DNA from: Clostridium sp. AF37-5
GTDB lineage: Bacteria > Bacillota > Clostridia > Lachnospirales > Lachnospiraceae
DNA length: 64,000 nucleotides
Assembly: GCF_003477605.1 (NCBI RefSeq)
Contig: NZ_QUDR01000003.1
Location: forward strand, 62,001-126,000
Reading direction: 5' to 3'
A model generated the notes under the pieces. The model did not search any database, was not told the origin of the DNA, and worked only from the letters and a program-made list of their open reading frames with translations. The translations under genes and the position numbers were made by a program. Numbering within the stretch: position 1 is the stretch's first letter; every line of letters starts with the position of its first letter. Below, piece after piece: positions 43,161 to 51,377 of the stretch.

Positions 43161-43295
43161 AAAATTGATATTGTTTTTCACTATGAAGGACGTTGAACAC
43201 CGTCGGTGCCTGGAGGACGTATTCTGTCCTCAGGCACCGTTACGAGTGTTCATTAAGCGGGAGCGGTCCTGAATAGGAAAAACAATATCAATTTT
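43161..43295 (+). ncRNA. Structured repeat element, copy 1
   Basis: Between the convergent fic and pyrI genes. An outer 19-bp perfect stem (43161-43179 with 43277-43295) has A-rich and T-rich ends, so it could terminate transcripts in both directions. Inside: bulged A43180, CTAT/ATAG (43181-43184, 43273-43276), a GA/GA internal loop, AGGAC/GTCCT (43187-43191, 43266-43270), a GTT joint, GAACAC/GTGTTC (43195-43200, 43246-43251) and an apical GGTGCCTG...CAGGCACC hairpin extension (about 43205-43238). The 14-base strand ATTAAGCGGGAGCG (43252-43265) is unpaired in this model. Copy 2 at 47501 keeps the same plan with compensating changes. Whether it is a transcribed RNA, a mobile repeat or a terminator is open. 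Confidence 0.7.
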
Positions 43296-43325
43296 TGTAT
43301 TACAATTAAATTATTTTACCATCTT

Positions 43326-43754
43326 TTATCGTCTTCTCGAAAACTTCTGCTCACAGTACATGCAGCGGTAAATCCGGTTTTCGCGGTCTGTCAGTTTAAA
43401 ACGGTGTGGTAATTCCTGCTCAACGGAAGTAATGCATCGAGGGTTTTTGCACTTGATGACATTTGTTACCGTTTCCGGCAGTGTGAGAACACGTTTTTCT
43501 ACAATTTCGTTATTTTTTATAACATTAATGGTGATATTTTCATCGAGAACACCGAGAATGTCCAAGTTTACCGTAATCGGTCCCTCGATTTTGATAATAT
43601 CTTTTTTCCCCATTTTACTGCTTTTTGCGTTTTTAATAATAGCAACGGAGCAGTCTAATTTTTCTAATTCAAGATAATGATAAATTTCCATGGAGCCGCC
43701 AGCCTTAATGTGGTCAATGACAACTCCTTCTTGTAATCCACCAATATTTAACAT
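43326..43754 (-). CDS. pyrI: Aspartate carbamoyltransferase, regulatory subunit
   Basis: PyrI binds CTP or ATP and gives allosteric control to PyrB. The 142-residue protein has the N-terminal nucleotide-binding domain (about 1-95, with [19 protein letters not shown]) and a C-terminal zinc domain with CKNPRC and CMYCEQKF, four Cys in the standard spacing. It follows pyrB with a seven-base overlap, so the subunits are coupled. Presence of pyrI as a separate gene in a Firmicute fits Clostridia rather than bacilli. Its 3' end faces fic across structured element copy 1. Confidence 0.97.
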   Translation of the reverse strand: MLNIGGLQEGVVIDHIKAGGSMEIYHYLELEKLDCSVAIIKNAKSSKMGKKDIIKIEGPITVNLDILGVLDENITINVIKNNEIVEKRVLTLPETVTNVIKCKNPRCITSVEQELPHRFKLTDRENRIYRCMYCEQKFSRRR

Positions 43755-44671
43755 TCCGGAATCACCTCCAATAAAGTCATAATTAACGCCATTCGTATGT
43801 AAACACCATATTGTGCCTGCTTAAAGTAAACAGCACGTGGGTCATCATCCACATCGGTTGCAATTTCATTTACACGTGGAAGAGGGTGGAGAACTAACAT
43901 ATCTTTTGGTGCCAGTTTCATTTTTTTGCTGTCAAGGATGAAGCTGTCCTTCAAGCGGATGTAATCTTCCTCGTTAAAGAAACGTTCACGCTGAACACGT
44001 GTCATATATAACAAATCAAGTTCCGGTAAAACATCTTCTAATACGTTTACTTCTTTATATTCAATGCCATTGGCATCTAACGTGTCTTTTCTAATATAAT
44101 CCGGAATCTTTAATTCCTCCGGTGAAATCATAACAAATTTAATGTTAGGGTAGCGAACCATGGCACCAATTAAAGAATGAACGGTACGTCCGAATTTTAA
44201 GTCACCACACAATCCGATTGTCAGATTGTCAAGGCGTCCCTTTAAATTTTTAATTGTCAATAAATCGGTTAATGTCTGGGTCGGATGATTGTGACCGCCA
44301 TCACCGGCGTTGATAACTGGAATTTTTGAATGAAGAGAGGCGACGTATGGTGCACCTTCTTTTGGGTGACGCATCGCACAGATATCTGCATAACTGGAAA
44401 TGACACGAATGGTATCGGCCACGCTTTCGCCTTTTGATGCAGAACTAGAATCAGCAGATGAGAAACCAAGAACTTGTCCACCTAAATTCAACATTGCCGA
44501 TTCGAAACTTAAACGGGTTCTTGTGCTCGGTTCATAAAAACAAGTTGCAAGTTTTTTTCCTTTACACACTTCTGAAAATCGTGCCGGATCCTGAATGATT
44601 TTTTCAGCTAATACAATCAAATCATGAATCTCATCCACGGTCAGGTCAAGTGCATTCATTAAATGACGCAT
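43748..44671 (-). CDS. pyrB: Aspartate carbamoyltransferase, catalytic subunit
   Basis: PyrB joins carbamoyl phosphate and aspartate in the first committed step of pyrimidine synthesis, using CarAB product. The 307-residue length is normal. Seen: the carbamoyl-phosphate motif [13 protein letters not shown] (about 46-58), the [14 protein letters not shown] stretch (about 93-106), [15 protein letters not shown] (about 121-135) and [19 protein letters not shown] near the C-terminus. The start ATG at 44671 lies four bases behind AGGAGG; an in-frame ATG at 44698 precedes that site. It forms the pyrBI operon, divergent from the aconitase-family gene. The leader is about 40 bases, too short for a PyrR attenuator. 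Confidence 0.97.
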   Translation of the reverse strand: MRHLMNALDLTVDEIHDLIVLAEKIIQDPARFSEVCKGKKLATCFYEPSTRTRLSFESAMLNLGGQVLGFSSADSSSASKGESVADTIRVISSYADICAMRHPKEGAPYVASLHSKIPVINAGDGGHNHPTQTLTDLLTIKNLKGRLDNLTIGLCGDLKFGRTVHSLIGAMVRYPNIKFVMISPEELKIPDYIRKDTLDANGIEYKEVNVLEDVLPELDLLYMTRVQRERFFNEEDYIRLKDSFILDSKKMKLAPKDMLVLHPLPRVNEIATDVDDDPRAVYFKQAQYGVYIRMALIMTLLEVIPEC

Positions 44672-44718
44672 AATGCCTCCTATCTGCCATGTTCCCATGG
44701 CTTGCCGTATTTCAACTT

Positions 44719-44747
44719 ATTCTACCTCATTTTAGTACGGATGACAA
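44719..44747 (-). promoter_or_regulatory. Promoter for pyrBI
   Basis: On the minus strand: TTGTCA (44747-44742), 17-base spacer, TAGAAT (44724-44719). Confidence 0.65.
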
Positions 44748-44779
44748 TAGAAAAATCAAGCAAAAATGCAAAAAATAAT

Positions 44780-44808
44780 TTGCATTATAAAGAAAAAGCA
44801 AGTATACT
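44780..44808 (+). promoter_or_regulatory. Promoter for the aconitase-family gene
   Basis: TTGCAT (44780-44785), 17-base spacer, TATACT (44803-44808), about 50 bases before the start codon. Confidence 0.72.
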
Positions 44809-44860
44809 ATTATAGGAAAAATTTTCACTTCGGTGTTAAAAAATATGAAGGAGGCTGCAA

Positions 44861-47146
44861 ATGGTAACATTATATGATGGTGGCGCGTATCTTTTGAATG
44901 GTACGGAATTGATTCCGGACAATGCAGAGGCTGTCGCGGCACTGGAAAGCAAAGCAGGAATTAAGACAACAAAAGAAGAGGCGGTTAAGGGAACGATGGC
45001 ATACCATATTTTGTCATCCCATAACACTTCCGGCAATATGGAAAACTTGAAAATCAAGTTTGATAAATTGACTTCCCATGATATCACATTTGTTGGAATT
45101 TTACAGACCGCAAGAGCATCCGGACTTGAGAAGTTCCCGGTTCCTTATGTACTTACTAACTGCCATAACAGTTTATGTGCGGTAGGTGGAACAATTAACG
45201 AAGATGATCATGTGTTTGGTCTTTCCTGTGCAAAAAAATATGGTGGTATCTATGTACCTCCTCATCAGGCAGTTATTCATCAGTTTGCCCGCGAGATGTT
45301 AGCGGCAGGCGGTGCTATGATTCTTGGTTCAGACAGTCATACAAGATATGGTGCACTTGGTACGATGGCAGTCGGCGAGGGTGGTCCGGAAATCGTAAAA
45401 CAGCTTTTGGAGCAGACTTATGATATTCCAATGCCTGGTGTTGTGGCAATTCATCTGACCGGTAAACCGCAAAAAGGTGTTGGTCCACAGGATATTGCAC
45501 TTGCGATTATCGGTGCTGTATTTAAAAATGGTTATGTAAATAATAAAGTAATGGAATTTGTCGGCGAGGGCATTGATAACTTAAGTGTTGATTTCCGTAT
45601 TGGTATTGATGTTATGACGACAGAGACCACTTGTCTTTCTTCTATCTGGCGCACAGATGATGCCGTAAAAGAATTTTATGAAATTCACGGAAGAAAAGAT
45701 GATTATAAAGAAATGGCACCGGAAAAAGTTGCTTACTATGACGGTGTGGTTGAAGTTGACTTGTCAACAATCAAACCGATGATTGCGATGCCATTCCACC
45801 CAAGTAATGTGTACACAATCGAAGAGTTGAACAATAACCTTGAGGATATCCTTCGTGATGTAGAGAAGAAGGCGCTTGTAAGCCTTGATAACAATAACAT
45901 TGACTTTAAGTTGACGGATAAGATTCATGATGGCAAATTGTATGTAGAGCAGGGTGTTATTGCCGGATGTGCCGGTGGTGGTTTTGAAAACTTATGTGAT
46001 GCTGCTGACATTCTGCGCGGTAAAAACATTGGTGCCGATGAATTCTCGTTAAGCGTTTATCCGGCATCCCAGCCGATTTTCATGGAACTTGTGAAAAATG
46101 GACGCATTGCTGATTTGATGGAAGCAGGAGCTACCGTTCGTACCGCTTTCTGCGGTCCATGTTTTGGTGCCGGCGATGTACCAAGCAACAAGGGACTTAG
46201 TATTCGTCATTCGACAAGAAACTTCCCGAACCGTGAGGGCTCGAAAGTTACGAATGGACAGATTGCTTCTGTTGCACTTATGGATGCTCGTTCGATTGCG
46301 GCAACTGCTGCGAATAAGGGATATTTAACGGCGGCAACAGATATTGATGCAGACTTTACAAAACCGAAATACTATTTTGATCATACCATTTATGATAACC
46401 GTGTCTTTAATGGTGTCGGCAAGGCAGATCCTTCGGTTGAAATTAAATTCGGACCAAACATTGTAGACTGGCCGAAAATGCATGCACTTACGGATAATGT
46501 ACTTTTGAAAGTGGTATCGATGATTCATGATCCGGTTACGACTACGGATGAATTGATTCCATCCGGTGAGACAAGTTCTTACCGCTCAAATCCGCTTGGC
46601 CTTGCTGAGTTTACTCTTTCAAGAAAAGACCCTGCATATGTAGGAAAAGCAAAAGAAGTACAGAAGGTAGAGAAGGCTCGTATCGCAGGCCAAGATATTT
46701 ATGCGGAAGATGCAAACTTAAAAGATGTCTATGAGGCAATTGAAAAACAGTTTGATGTAAAACCGGAAGAGACAGAAGTTGGAAGTGTGATTTTTGCCGT
46801 AAAACCAGGTGACGGTTCTGCCCGTGAGCAGGCAGCAAGCTGTCAGCGTGTGCTTGGCGGTATGGCTAACATTGCCCGTGAGTATGCAACAAAGAGATAC
46901 CGTTCCAACCTGATTAACTGGGGTATGCTTCCATTTGTTTTCGATGGTGACCTTGTTTTTGATAAAGATGATTATATTTTTGTAAAAGATATCAAGAAAG
47001 CCATTGAAACAAAAGAAGATACGATTCATGCTTATGTAGTAAACCAGGGAATGAAAGAGATTGAACTTCATCTTGGTAATCTGACAGACGATGAAAGAGA
47101 AATTATTTTGAAAGGCTGCCTGATTAACTACAACAAAAAGAATTAG
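44861..47146 (+). CDS. Aconitase-superfamily hydratase
   Basis: A 761-residue member of the aconitase/isopropylmalate isomerase superfamily, probably of the YbhJ-like hydratase group. The [4Fe-4S] cysteines appear as [18 protein letters not shown] (about 365-382) and the paired CGPCFGAG (about 427-434). Substrate-site segments [20 protein letters not shown] (about 151-170) and, in the swivel domain, [20 protein letters not shown] (about 648-667) are present. The [20 protein letters not shown] region replaces the usual swivel sequence of canonical AcnA, so citrate as substrate is not certain. It has its own promoter, and the start ATG follows GAAGGAGG. It is followed by a small conserved gene after 19 bases. 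Confidence 0.85.
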   Translation: MVTLYDGGAYLLNGTELIPDNAEAVAALESKAGIKTTKEEAVKGTMAYHILSSHNTSGNMENLKIKFDKLTSHDITFVGILQTARASGLEKFPVPYVLTNCHNSLCAVGGTINEDDHVFGLSCAKKYGGIYVPPHQAVIHQFAREMLAAGGAMILGSDSHTRYGALGTMAVGEGGPEIVKQLLEQTYDIPMPGVVAIHLTGKPQKGVGPQDIALAIIGAVFKNGYVNNKVMEFVGEGIDNLSVDFRIGIDVMTTETTCLSSIWRTDDAVKEFYEIHGRKDDYKEMAPEKVAYYDGVVEVDLSTIKPMIAMPFHPSNVYTIEELNNNLEDILRDVEKKALVSLDNNNIDFKLTDKIHDGKLYVEQGVIAGCAGGGFENLCDAADILRGKNIGADEFSLSVYPASQPIFMELVKNGRIADLMEAGATVRTAFCGPCFGAGDVPSNKGLSIRHSTRNFPNREGSKVTNGQIASVALMDARSIAATAANKGYLTAATDIDADFTKPKYYFDHTIYDNRVFNGVGKADPSVEIKFGPNIVDWPKMHALTDNVLLKVVSMIHDPVTTTDELIPSGETSSYRSNPLGLAEFTLSRKDPAYVGKAKEVQKVEKARIAGQDIYAEDANLKDVYEAIEKQFDVKPEETEVGSVIFAVKPGDGSAREQAASCQRVLGGMANIAREYATKRYRSNLINWGMLPFVFDGDLVFDKDDYIFVKDIKKAIETKEDTIHAYVVNQGMKEIELHLGNLTDDEREIILKGCLINYNKKN

Positions 47147-47165
47147 TTCTTTGGGGAGGACTTTT

Positions 47166-47432
47166 ATGTTCCGCATATGGGGAAAAATATTCAAAGACAA
47201 TCATTTAGTTCGTGATATGGTTTATGAAAATGGTGACACGGATATCAACCGGACTAAAAAAGTATTTGCCGGTATTCACGCATTTGCTGAAGCCTTTGAT
47301 TTGCAACAGCCAATTTGGCTTGACAAAAACATTAATGAATTCAAGCGGGTTGACAAAACCCGCTTTGAACAAGATAACTTCATCGAGCAAATCGACTTCG
47401 ACTACCTCGAAATCGAAGTAATCGAAGAATAG
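47166..47432 (+). CDS. Small conserved protein of unknown function
   Basis: An 88-residue acidic protein with no membrane helix or signal peptide; I do not recognise a domain. It is rich in aromatic and charged residues (MFRIWGKIFKDNHLVRDM, IWLDKNINEFKRVDKTRF) and ends in an acidic strand-like tail. The start ATG 47166 lies seven bases behind GGGGAGG, a strong site, which supports translation. It follows the hydratase gene by 19 bases and is probably co-transcribed. A perfect 9-bp inverted repeat (AAGCGGGTT/AACCCGCTT, 47342-47364) lies inside the coding sequence. Downstream are two 11-base AAAGAGGTAAA repeats (47459 and 47472), then structured element copy 2. Confidence 0.72.
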   Translation: MFRIWGKIFKDNHLVRDMVYENGDTDINRTKKVFAGIHAFAEAFDLQQPIWLDKNINEFKRVDKTRFEQDNFIEQIDFDYLEIEVIEE

Positions 47433-47500
47433 CAAAACCAAAGAACAGTAAAAATCCCAAAGAGGTAAATTAAAGAGGTAAAATGTTTTCACATTAATTT

Positions 47501-47604
47501 TAAATAAAAAAACATCAAACTTTCACCATGAGGAACTAGGAACACCGAAGGTGTTCATCAAGCGAAGCGGTTCCGAATGGGAAACTTTGATGCTTTTTTA
47601 TTTA
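47501..47604 (+). ncRNA. Structured repeat element, copy 2
   Basis: Between the convergent small gene (ending 47432) and ferredoxin (ending 47627). Outer stem: 47501-47524 with 47581-47604, including CATCAAA/TTTGATG and an A-run facing a T-run, with two mismatches. Inside: bulged A47525, CCAT/ATGG (47526-47529, 47577-47580), GA/GA, GGAAC/GTTCC (47532-47536, 47570-47574), TAG joint, GAACACC/GGTGTTC (47540-47546, 47550-47556) closed by a GAA loop, and the 13-base strand ATCAAGCGAAGCG (47557-47569). Compared with copy 1 every helix is preserved, two of the inner ones through paired base changes. Same orientation as copy 1; the apical extension of copy 1 is missing here. Confidence 0.7.
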
Positions 47605-47626
47605 TGGCAATAATTGCGAAAACAAT

Positions 47627-47821
47627 TCACCCTTCATCAACTTCAATCGCCATAGTCGGGCAGTTTTCAGCGGCAGTCCGGCAGTCATCTTCATATTCTG
47701 CAGGAATTATTCCTTCAACAGCCTCTGCTTTTCCTTCTTCATTAAAATGGTAAACATCCTCACAGGTGGACACGCATAAACCGCAGGCAATGCAGGCGTC
47801 CTGGTCAACAAAACTTTTCAT
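47627..47821 (-). CDS. Ferredoxin, single [4Fe-4S] type
   Basis: A 64-residue low-potential electron carrier. The cluster motif CIACGLC (about 10-16) and the later Cys-Pro in ENCPTMAI (about 54) give the four ligands of one [4Fe-4S] cluster; two more Cys (VSTC and DDC) may form a disulfide or be free, as in the Desulfovibrio-type ferredoxins. The protein is acidic, as usual for ferredoxins. ATG 47821 is chosen at the start of the conserved MKSFVDQDACIACG; in-frame codons further upstream run into the promoter region. GAAGGGAG stands 11 bases upstream. It is divergent from the alarmone synthetase gene. Confidence 0.92.
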   Translation of the reverse strand: MKSFVDQDACIACGLCVSTCEDVYHFNEEGKAEAVEGIIPAEYEDDCRTAAENCPTMAIEVDEG

Positions 47822-47867
47822 TACAAAAAATTCTCCCTTCATTTTTTTAGTAGTGTTCCCGTTTCGT

Positions 47868-47895
47868 TTGACTTTATTCATTTTTTGCTTATAAT
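47868..47895 (+). promoter_or_regulatory. Promoter for the alarmone synthetase gene
   Basis: TTGACT (47868-47873), 16-base spacer, TATAAT (47890-47895). The gap also must hold the ferredoxin promoter on the other strand, for which only weak boxes are seen. Confidence 0.65.
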
Positions 47896-47961
47896 AGATA
47901 ATGTATGCATATGTATAATGAGTATGTAGCAAGTACAGGGGTTAAAGATTGGAGAAGAACA

Positions 47962-48642
47962 ATGCTTGATGAAGAATTACATACATCGTATCTGAAACAA
48001 CTGCATCTGCCAAAAGATATGGACAATCTTTTTGAGTCCGATGCCAAAGAATTTCAGAAAGTGATGATGATGTACAGTTGTGCAATCAAAGAAGTAAAAA
48101 CAAAATTACAAGTGTTAAATGATGAATTTTCGATGACAAAAAATCGAAATCCGATTGAATTTGTTAAAACAAGAATCAAACAGCCGGACAGCATCGCAAC
48201 CAAATTGAAAAAGAAAGGCTATCCGATTACGGTTGAATCGGTCAGGCAGCATTTGAACGATGTGGCGGGCGTGCGTGTAATCTGTTCTTTTATTGACGAC
48301 ATTTACAAAGTGGCGGATATGCTTTCGGCACAGGATGATGTTGTTTTAATAAAAACAAAAGATTATATCAAAAAGCCGAAAATGAATGGCTACCGGAGTC
48401 TGCATTTAATTGTGGAAGTCCCGGTATTCTTTTCAGATCATAAAGAAAATATGCGTGTCGAAGTCCAGATTCGTACGATTGCGATGGACTTTTGGGCAAG
48501 CTTAGAGCATCAGGTAAAATACAAAAAAAATATCAAAGATGCAGAAAATATTGTTTACGAATTGCGTGCTTGTGCGGATGTAATAAATCGGACGGATTTT
48601 CATATGCAGGCAATCCGCGACAATATAGTAGAAATAGATTAA
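47962..48642 (+). CDS. Small alarmone synthetase (GTP pyrophosphokinase, RelQ/YjbM-like)
   Basis: This enzyme makes (p)ppGpp from ATP and GDP/GTP. The 226-residue protein contains only the synthetase domain (no HD hydrolase, TGS or ACT), so it is a small alarmone synthetase. Motifs: DVAGVRVICSFIDDIYKVAD (about 98-117), MNGYRSLHLIVEVP (about 142-155), and VEVQIRTIAMDFWASLEHQV (about 168-187) with the catalytic Glu/Gln pair. ATG 47962 follows GGAGAAG; an upstream in-frame ATG at 47905 lies too near the promoter. It stands 15 bases before folD and may be co-transcribed. Confidence 0.92.
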   Translation: MLDEELHTSYLKQLHLPKDMDNLFESDAKEFQKVMMMYSCAIKEVKTKLQVLNDEFSMTKNRNPIEFVKTRIKQPDSIATKLKKKGYPITVESVRQHLNDVAGVRVICSFIDDIYKVADMLSAQDDVVLIKTKDYIKKPKMNGYRSLHLIVEVPVFFSDHKENMRVEVQIRTIAMDFWASLEHQVKYKKNIKDAENIVYELRACADVINRTDFHMQAIRDNIVEID

Positions 48643-48657
48643 AAAGGAGATAACAGT

Positions 48658-49497
48658 ATGGCAGTTTTAATTGATGGCAAAAAAATCTCAGCACAGGTAA
48701 AGGACGAGTGCAAAGAACGCGTGGCAAAGGAAAATATGGATGTTACACTTGCGGTAATCCAGGTTGGAAATGATCCGGCATCTACCGTATATGTAGGAAA
48801 CAAAAAGAAGGCCTGCGAATATGTGGGAATTCATTCCCTTTCTTATGAATTGCCGGAAGAAACAACAGAAGAAGAATTACTGGCACTTGTTGAAAAACTC
48901 AATGCAGATGATACCGTAAACGGTATTTTGGTACAATTACCGCTGCCTTCCCATATTAATGAGGATAAAGTGATTCAGACCATTTCCCCGAAAAAAGATG
49001 TGGATGGATTTCATCCGCAGAGCGTTGGTGCGTTAAGTATTGGTCAGCCGGGCTTTGTGTCCTGTACGCCGGCGGGCATCATTCAGCTCTTAAAGAGAAG
49101 TGGTGTAGTAATTGACGGAAAAGAGTGCGTTATTGTAGGCAGAAGTAATATTGTCGGAAAGCCAATGGCAATGCTTATGCTTCGTGAGAATGCTACGGTT
49201 ACTGTTTGCCACAGTCATACAAAAGATTTAAAAGAAGTAACAAAAAGAGCAGATATTCTGATTGTAGCAATTGGAAAGCCGAAAATGATTACGGCAGATT
49301 ATGTGAAAGAAGGTGCTGTTGTCATTGATGTCGGAATTCACAGACCGGAAGGCGGTAAACTTTGCGGTGATGTGGACTTTGATTCCGTGGAAAAAACAGC
49401 GTCGGCAATTACGCCGGTACCGGGCGGTGTCGGACCGATGACAATTGCGATGTTGATGAATAATTGTGTGGAAGCGAAAGGAATTCAGAAAGCATGA
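48658..49497 (+). CDS. folD: Methylenetetrahydrofolate dehydrogenase/cyclohydrolase
   Basis: FolD converts 5,10-methylene-THF to 10-formyl-THF (NADP-dependent dehydrogenase plus cyclohydrolase) and links to fhs at 34554. The 279-residue protein has normal size. Motifs: ASTVYVGNKKKACEYVGI (with the catalytic Lys at about 54), GILVQLPLPSHI (about 93-104), DVDGFHP (about 117-123), the Rossmann segment GRSNIVGKPMAMLML (about 161-175) and PVPGGVGPMTIAMLM (about 257-271). The start ATG follows AAAGGAG. Its stop overlaps the rimO start by four bases (ATGA). Confidence 0.98.
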   Translation: MAVLIDGKKISAQVKDECKERVAKENMDVTLAVIQVGNDPASTVYVGNKKKACEYVGIHSLSYELPEETTEEELLALVEKLNADDTVNGILVQLPLPSHINEDKVIQTISPKKDVDGFHPQSVGALSIGQPGFVSCTPAGIIQLLKRSGVVIDGKECVIVGRSNIVGKPMAMLMLRENATVTVCHSHTKDLKEVTKRADILIVAIGKPKMITADYVKEGAVVIDVGIHRPEGGKLCGDVDFDSVEKTASAITPVPGGVGPMTIAMLMNNCVEAKGIQKA

Positions 49498-50831
49498 ATT
49501 TGTTCTTTGTATCATTAGGATGTGATAAAAATTTAGTTGACAGTGAAAAAATGATTGCACTGTTAGCTTCGCAGAATATTTCGGTGACAAGTACACCGGA
49601 GGATGCAGAAATCATTATTGTGAATACTTGTGGCTTTATTCATGATGCAAAAGAGGAAAGTATTGAGACAATTCTTGAAATGGCAGAATACAAAAAGACC
49701 GGCAAGTGTGTCTCACTTATTATGACAGGATGTTTAGCGCAGCGCTACTCCGACGACATCCAAAAAGAAATTCCCGAAGTAGATGCGGTTGTCGGAACAA
49801 CGGCATATGATAGAATATTTGAAGTGGTAAAAGATACGTTACAGGGAAAAAAAGAATGTGCGTTAAATGATTTGGACTATCTTCCAAAGAATTTAACAAA
49901 CAGAGTTCATACGTCCTCCGGCTATTCCTCATATTTAAAAATTGCAGAGGGATGCAGCAAACACTGCACATACTGCATTATTCCGAAACTGCGCGGTAAT
50001 TACCGCAGCGTTCCGATGGAAGAATTGTTAGTGGAAGCGGAACAATTGTCAAAAGAAGGAACCAAGGAACTGATTGTGATTGCACAGGAAACAACGGTTT
50101 ACGGTGTTGATTTATATGGTGAAAAACGACTGCCTAAACTTTTACATGAACTCTGTAAAATTGATGGAATTGAGTGGGTTCGGCTGCTGTACTGTTATCC
50201 GGAAGAAATTACCGAGGAACTGGTACAGACGATTAAGACAGAGAAAAAAATCTGTCATTATCTCGATTTGCCGATTCAGCACTGTAACGACGATATATTA
50301 AAAAGAATGGGACGAAAGACCACACAGGCGGATCTGCGTGAGAAGATTTCCATGCTTCGTAAAGAGATTCCGGATATTGCACTCCGTACAACATTAATCA
50401 GCGGATTTCCGGGAGAGACAAACGAAAACCATGAGGAATGTGTGGATTTTGTTGCCAACATGAAATTTGAACGATTAGGAGTATTTCCTTATTCGCCGGA
50501 AGAAGGAACACTGGCGGCAGGATATGACAGACAGCTTCCGGATAAGATTAAACAGGAATGGGCAGATGAAATTATGCAGACAGAGCAGAATGTGATTTTT
50601 GCCCAGAATGAAGAAATGATTGGCAGAAAACTTTCGGTGATTGTGGATGGATATCTGCCGGAAGATGGCGTTTATGTCGGTCGTACTTACCGTGATGCGC
50701 CGGAGATTGATGGATGCCTGTTCTTTGAAGCACCGTACGAAATCATATCAGGCACCATAATACCTGTTTTGGTGACGGATGCAAACGGCTATGATTTGAT
50801 TGGAGAAATTTTACCGGAGGAGGATGATTAA
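49494..50831 (+). CDS. rimO: Ribosomal protein S12 methylthiotransferase
   Basis: RimO is a radical SAM enzyme that adds a methylthio group to an Asp of ribosomal protein S12. The 445-residue protein has the N-terminal UPF0004 domain (FFVSLGCDKNLVDSE, about 4-18, and NTCGFIHDAKEES) with three auxiliary cluster Cys, the radical SAM motif CSKHCTYC (about 149-156), and a C-terminal TRAM domain (about 375-440). The SLGC-x-KN-x-VDSE signature separates RimO from MiaB. The start ATG 49494 overlaps folD's stop. pgsA follows without a gap, so folD-rimO-pgsA-pncC look like one operon. Confidence 0.97.
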   Translation: MNLFFVSLGCDKNLVDSEKMIALLASQNISVTSTPEDAEIIIVNTCGFIHDAKEESIETILEMAEYKKTGKCVSLIMTGCLAQRYSDDIQKEIPEVDAVVGTTAYDRIFEVVKDTLQGKKECALNDLDYLPKNLTNRVHTSSGYSSYLKIAEGCSKHCTYCIIPKLRGNYRSVPMEELLVEAEQLSKEGTKELIVIAQETTVYGVDLYGEKRLPKLLHELCKIDGIEWVRLLYCYPEEITEELVQTIKTEKKICHYLDLPIQHCNDDILKRMGRKTTQADLREKISMLRKEIPDIALRTTLISGFPGETNENHEECVDFVANMKFERLGVFPYSPEEGTLAAGYDRQLPDKIKQEWADEIMQTEQNVIFAQNEEMIGRKLSVIVDGYLPEDGVYVGRTYRDAPEIDGCLFFEAPYEIISGTIIPVLVTDANGYDLIGEILPEEDD

Positions 50832-51377
50832 ATGAATGTACCAAATCGATTGACAATTCTGCGTGTTGCCATGATTCCTCTTTTTGTAATTGCGATGCTA
50901 TGGCAGCAATTGCCGTATTCGGATTATATTGCCGGCGGTCTATTTATTGCCGCCTGTATTACCGATTTTTTTGACGGATATCTGGCAAGAAAATACAATC
51001 AGGTTACAACCTTTGGTAAATTTATGGACCCATTGGCGGATAAGTTATTAGTCTGTGCAGCACTCATCTGTTTTTTGGCTGACCCGCAGACAAATATGCC
51101 GGCATGGGTAGTTATTATCATTATCAGCAGAGAGTTCATTATCAGCGGTTTTCGTCTGGTGGCTGCTGAAAAAGGAGTTACCATTGCAGCAAGTTACTGG
51201 GGCAAAGTCAAAACTTTTGTCCAGATGGCAATGTCAATTTTTTTAGTATTTCATTTTCAGGCAGAAGTGTTCCGTATCATTGAGAGTATATTAATTTATG
51301 CTTCGGTGATACTAACGATAATTTCTCTCGTCGATTATATTTATAAAAACCGAGGGGTTATGAAGGATGTGCGATAA
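50832..51377 (+). CDS. pgsA: CDP-diacylglycerol-glycerol-3-phosphate 3-phosphatidyltransferase
   Basis: This membrane enzyme makes phosphatidylglycerol phosphate. The 181-residue protein begins MNVPNRLTILRVAMIPLF, typical of PgsA. It contains the CDP-alcohol phosphotransferase motif within DFFDGYLARKYNQVTTFGKF and MDPLADK (about 37-64). Four to five membrane helices are evident. The start ATG immediately follows the rimO stop codon, with GGAGGAGGATG as ribosome site in the end of rimO. The stop overlaps the next start by one base. Confidence 0.97.
   Translation: MNVPNRLTILRVAMIPLFVIAMLWQQLPYSDYIAGGLFIAACITDFFDGYLARKYNQVTTFGKFMDPLADKLLVCAALICFLADPQTNMPAWVVIIIISREFIISGFRLVAAEKGVTIAASYWGKVKTFVQMAMSIFLVFHFQAEVFRIIESILIYASVILTIISLVDYIYKNRGVMKDVR

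Noticed and set aside
46718..47200. 160-residue minus-strand frame at the end of the hydratase gene
   Set aside because: Opposite conserved coding sequence on the plus strand and spanning into the next gene; no start signal.
47459..47482. Two AAAGAGGTAAA repeats as a CRISPR-like or iteron array
   Set aside because: Only two short copies with a two-base gap; no array and no associated genes.
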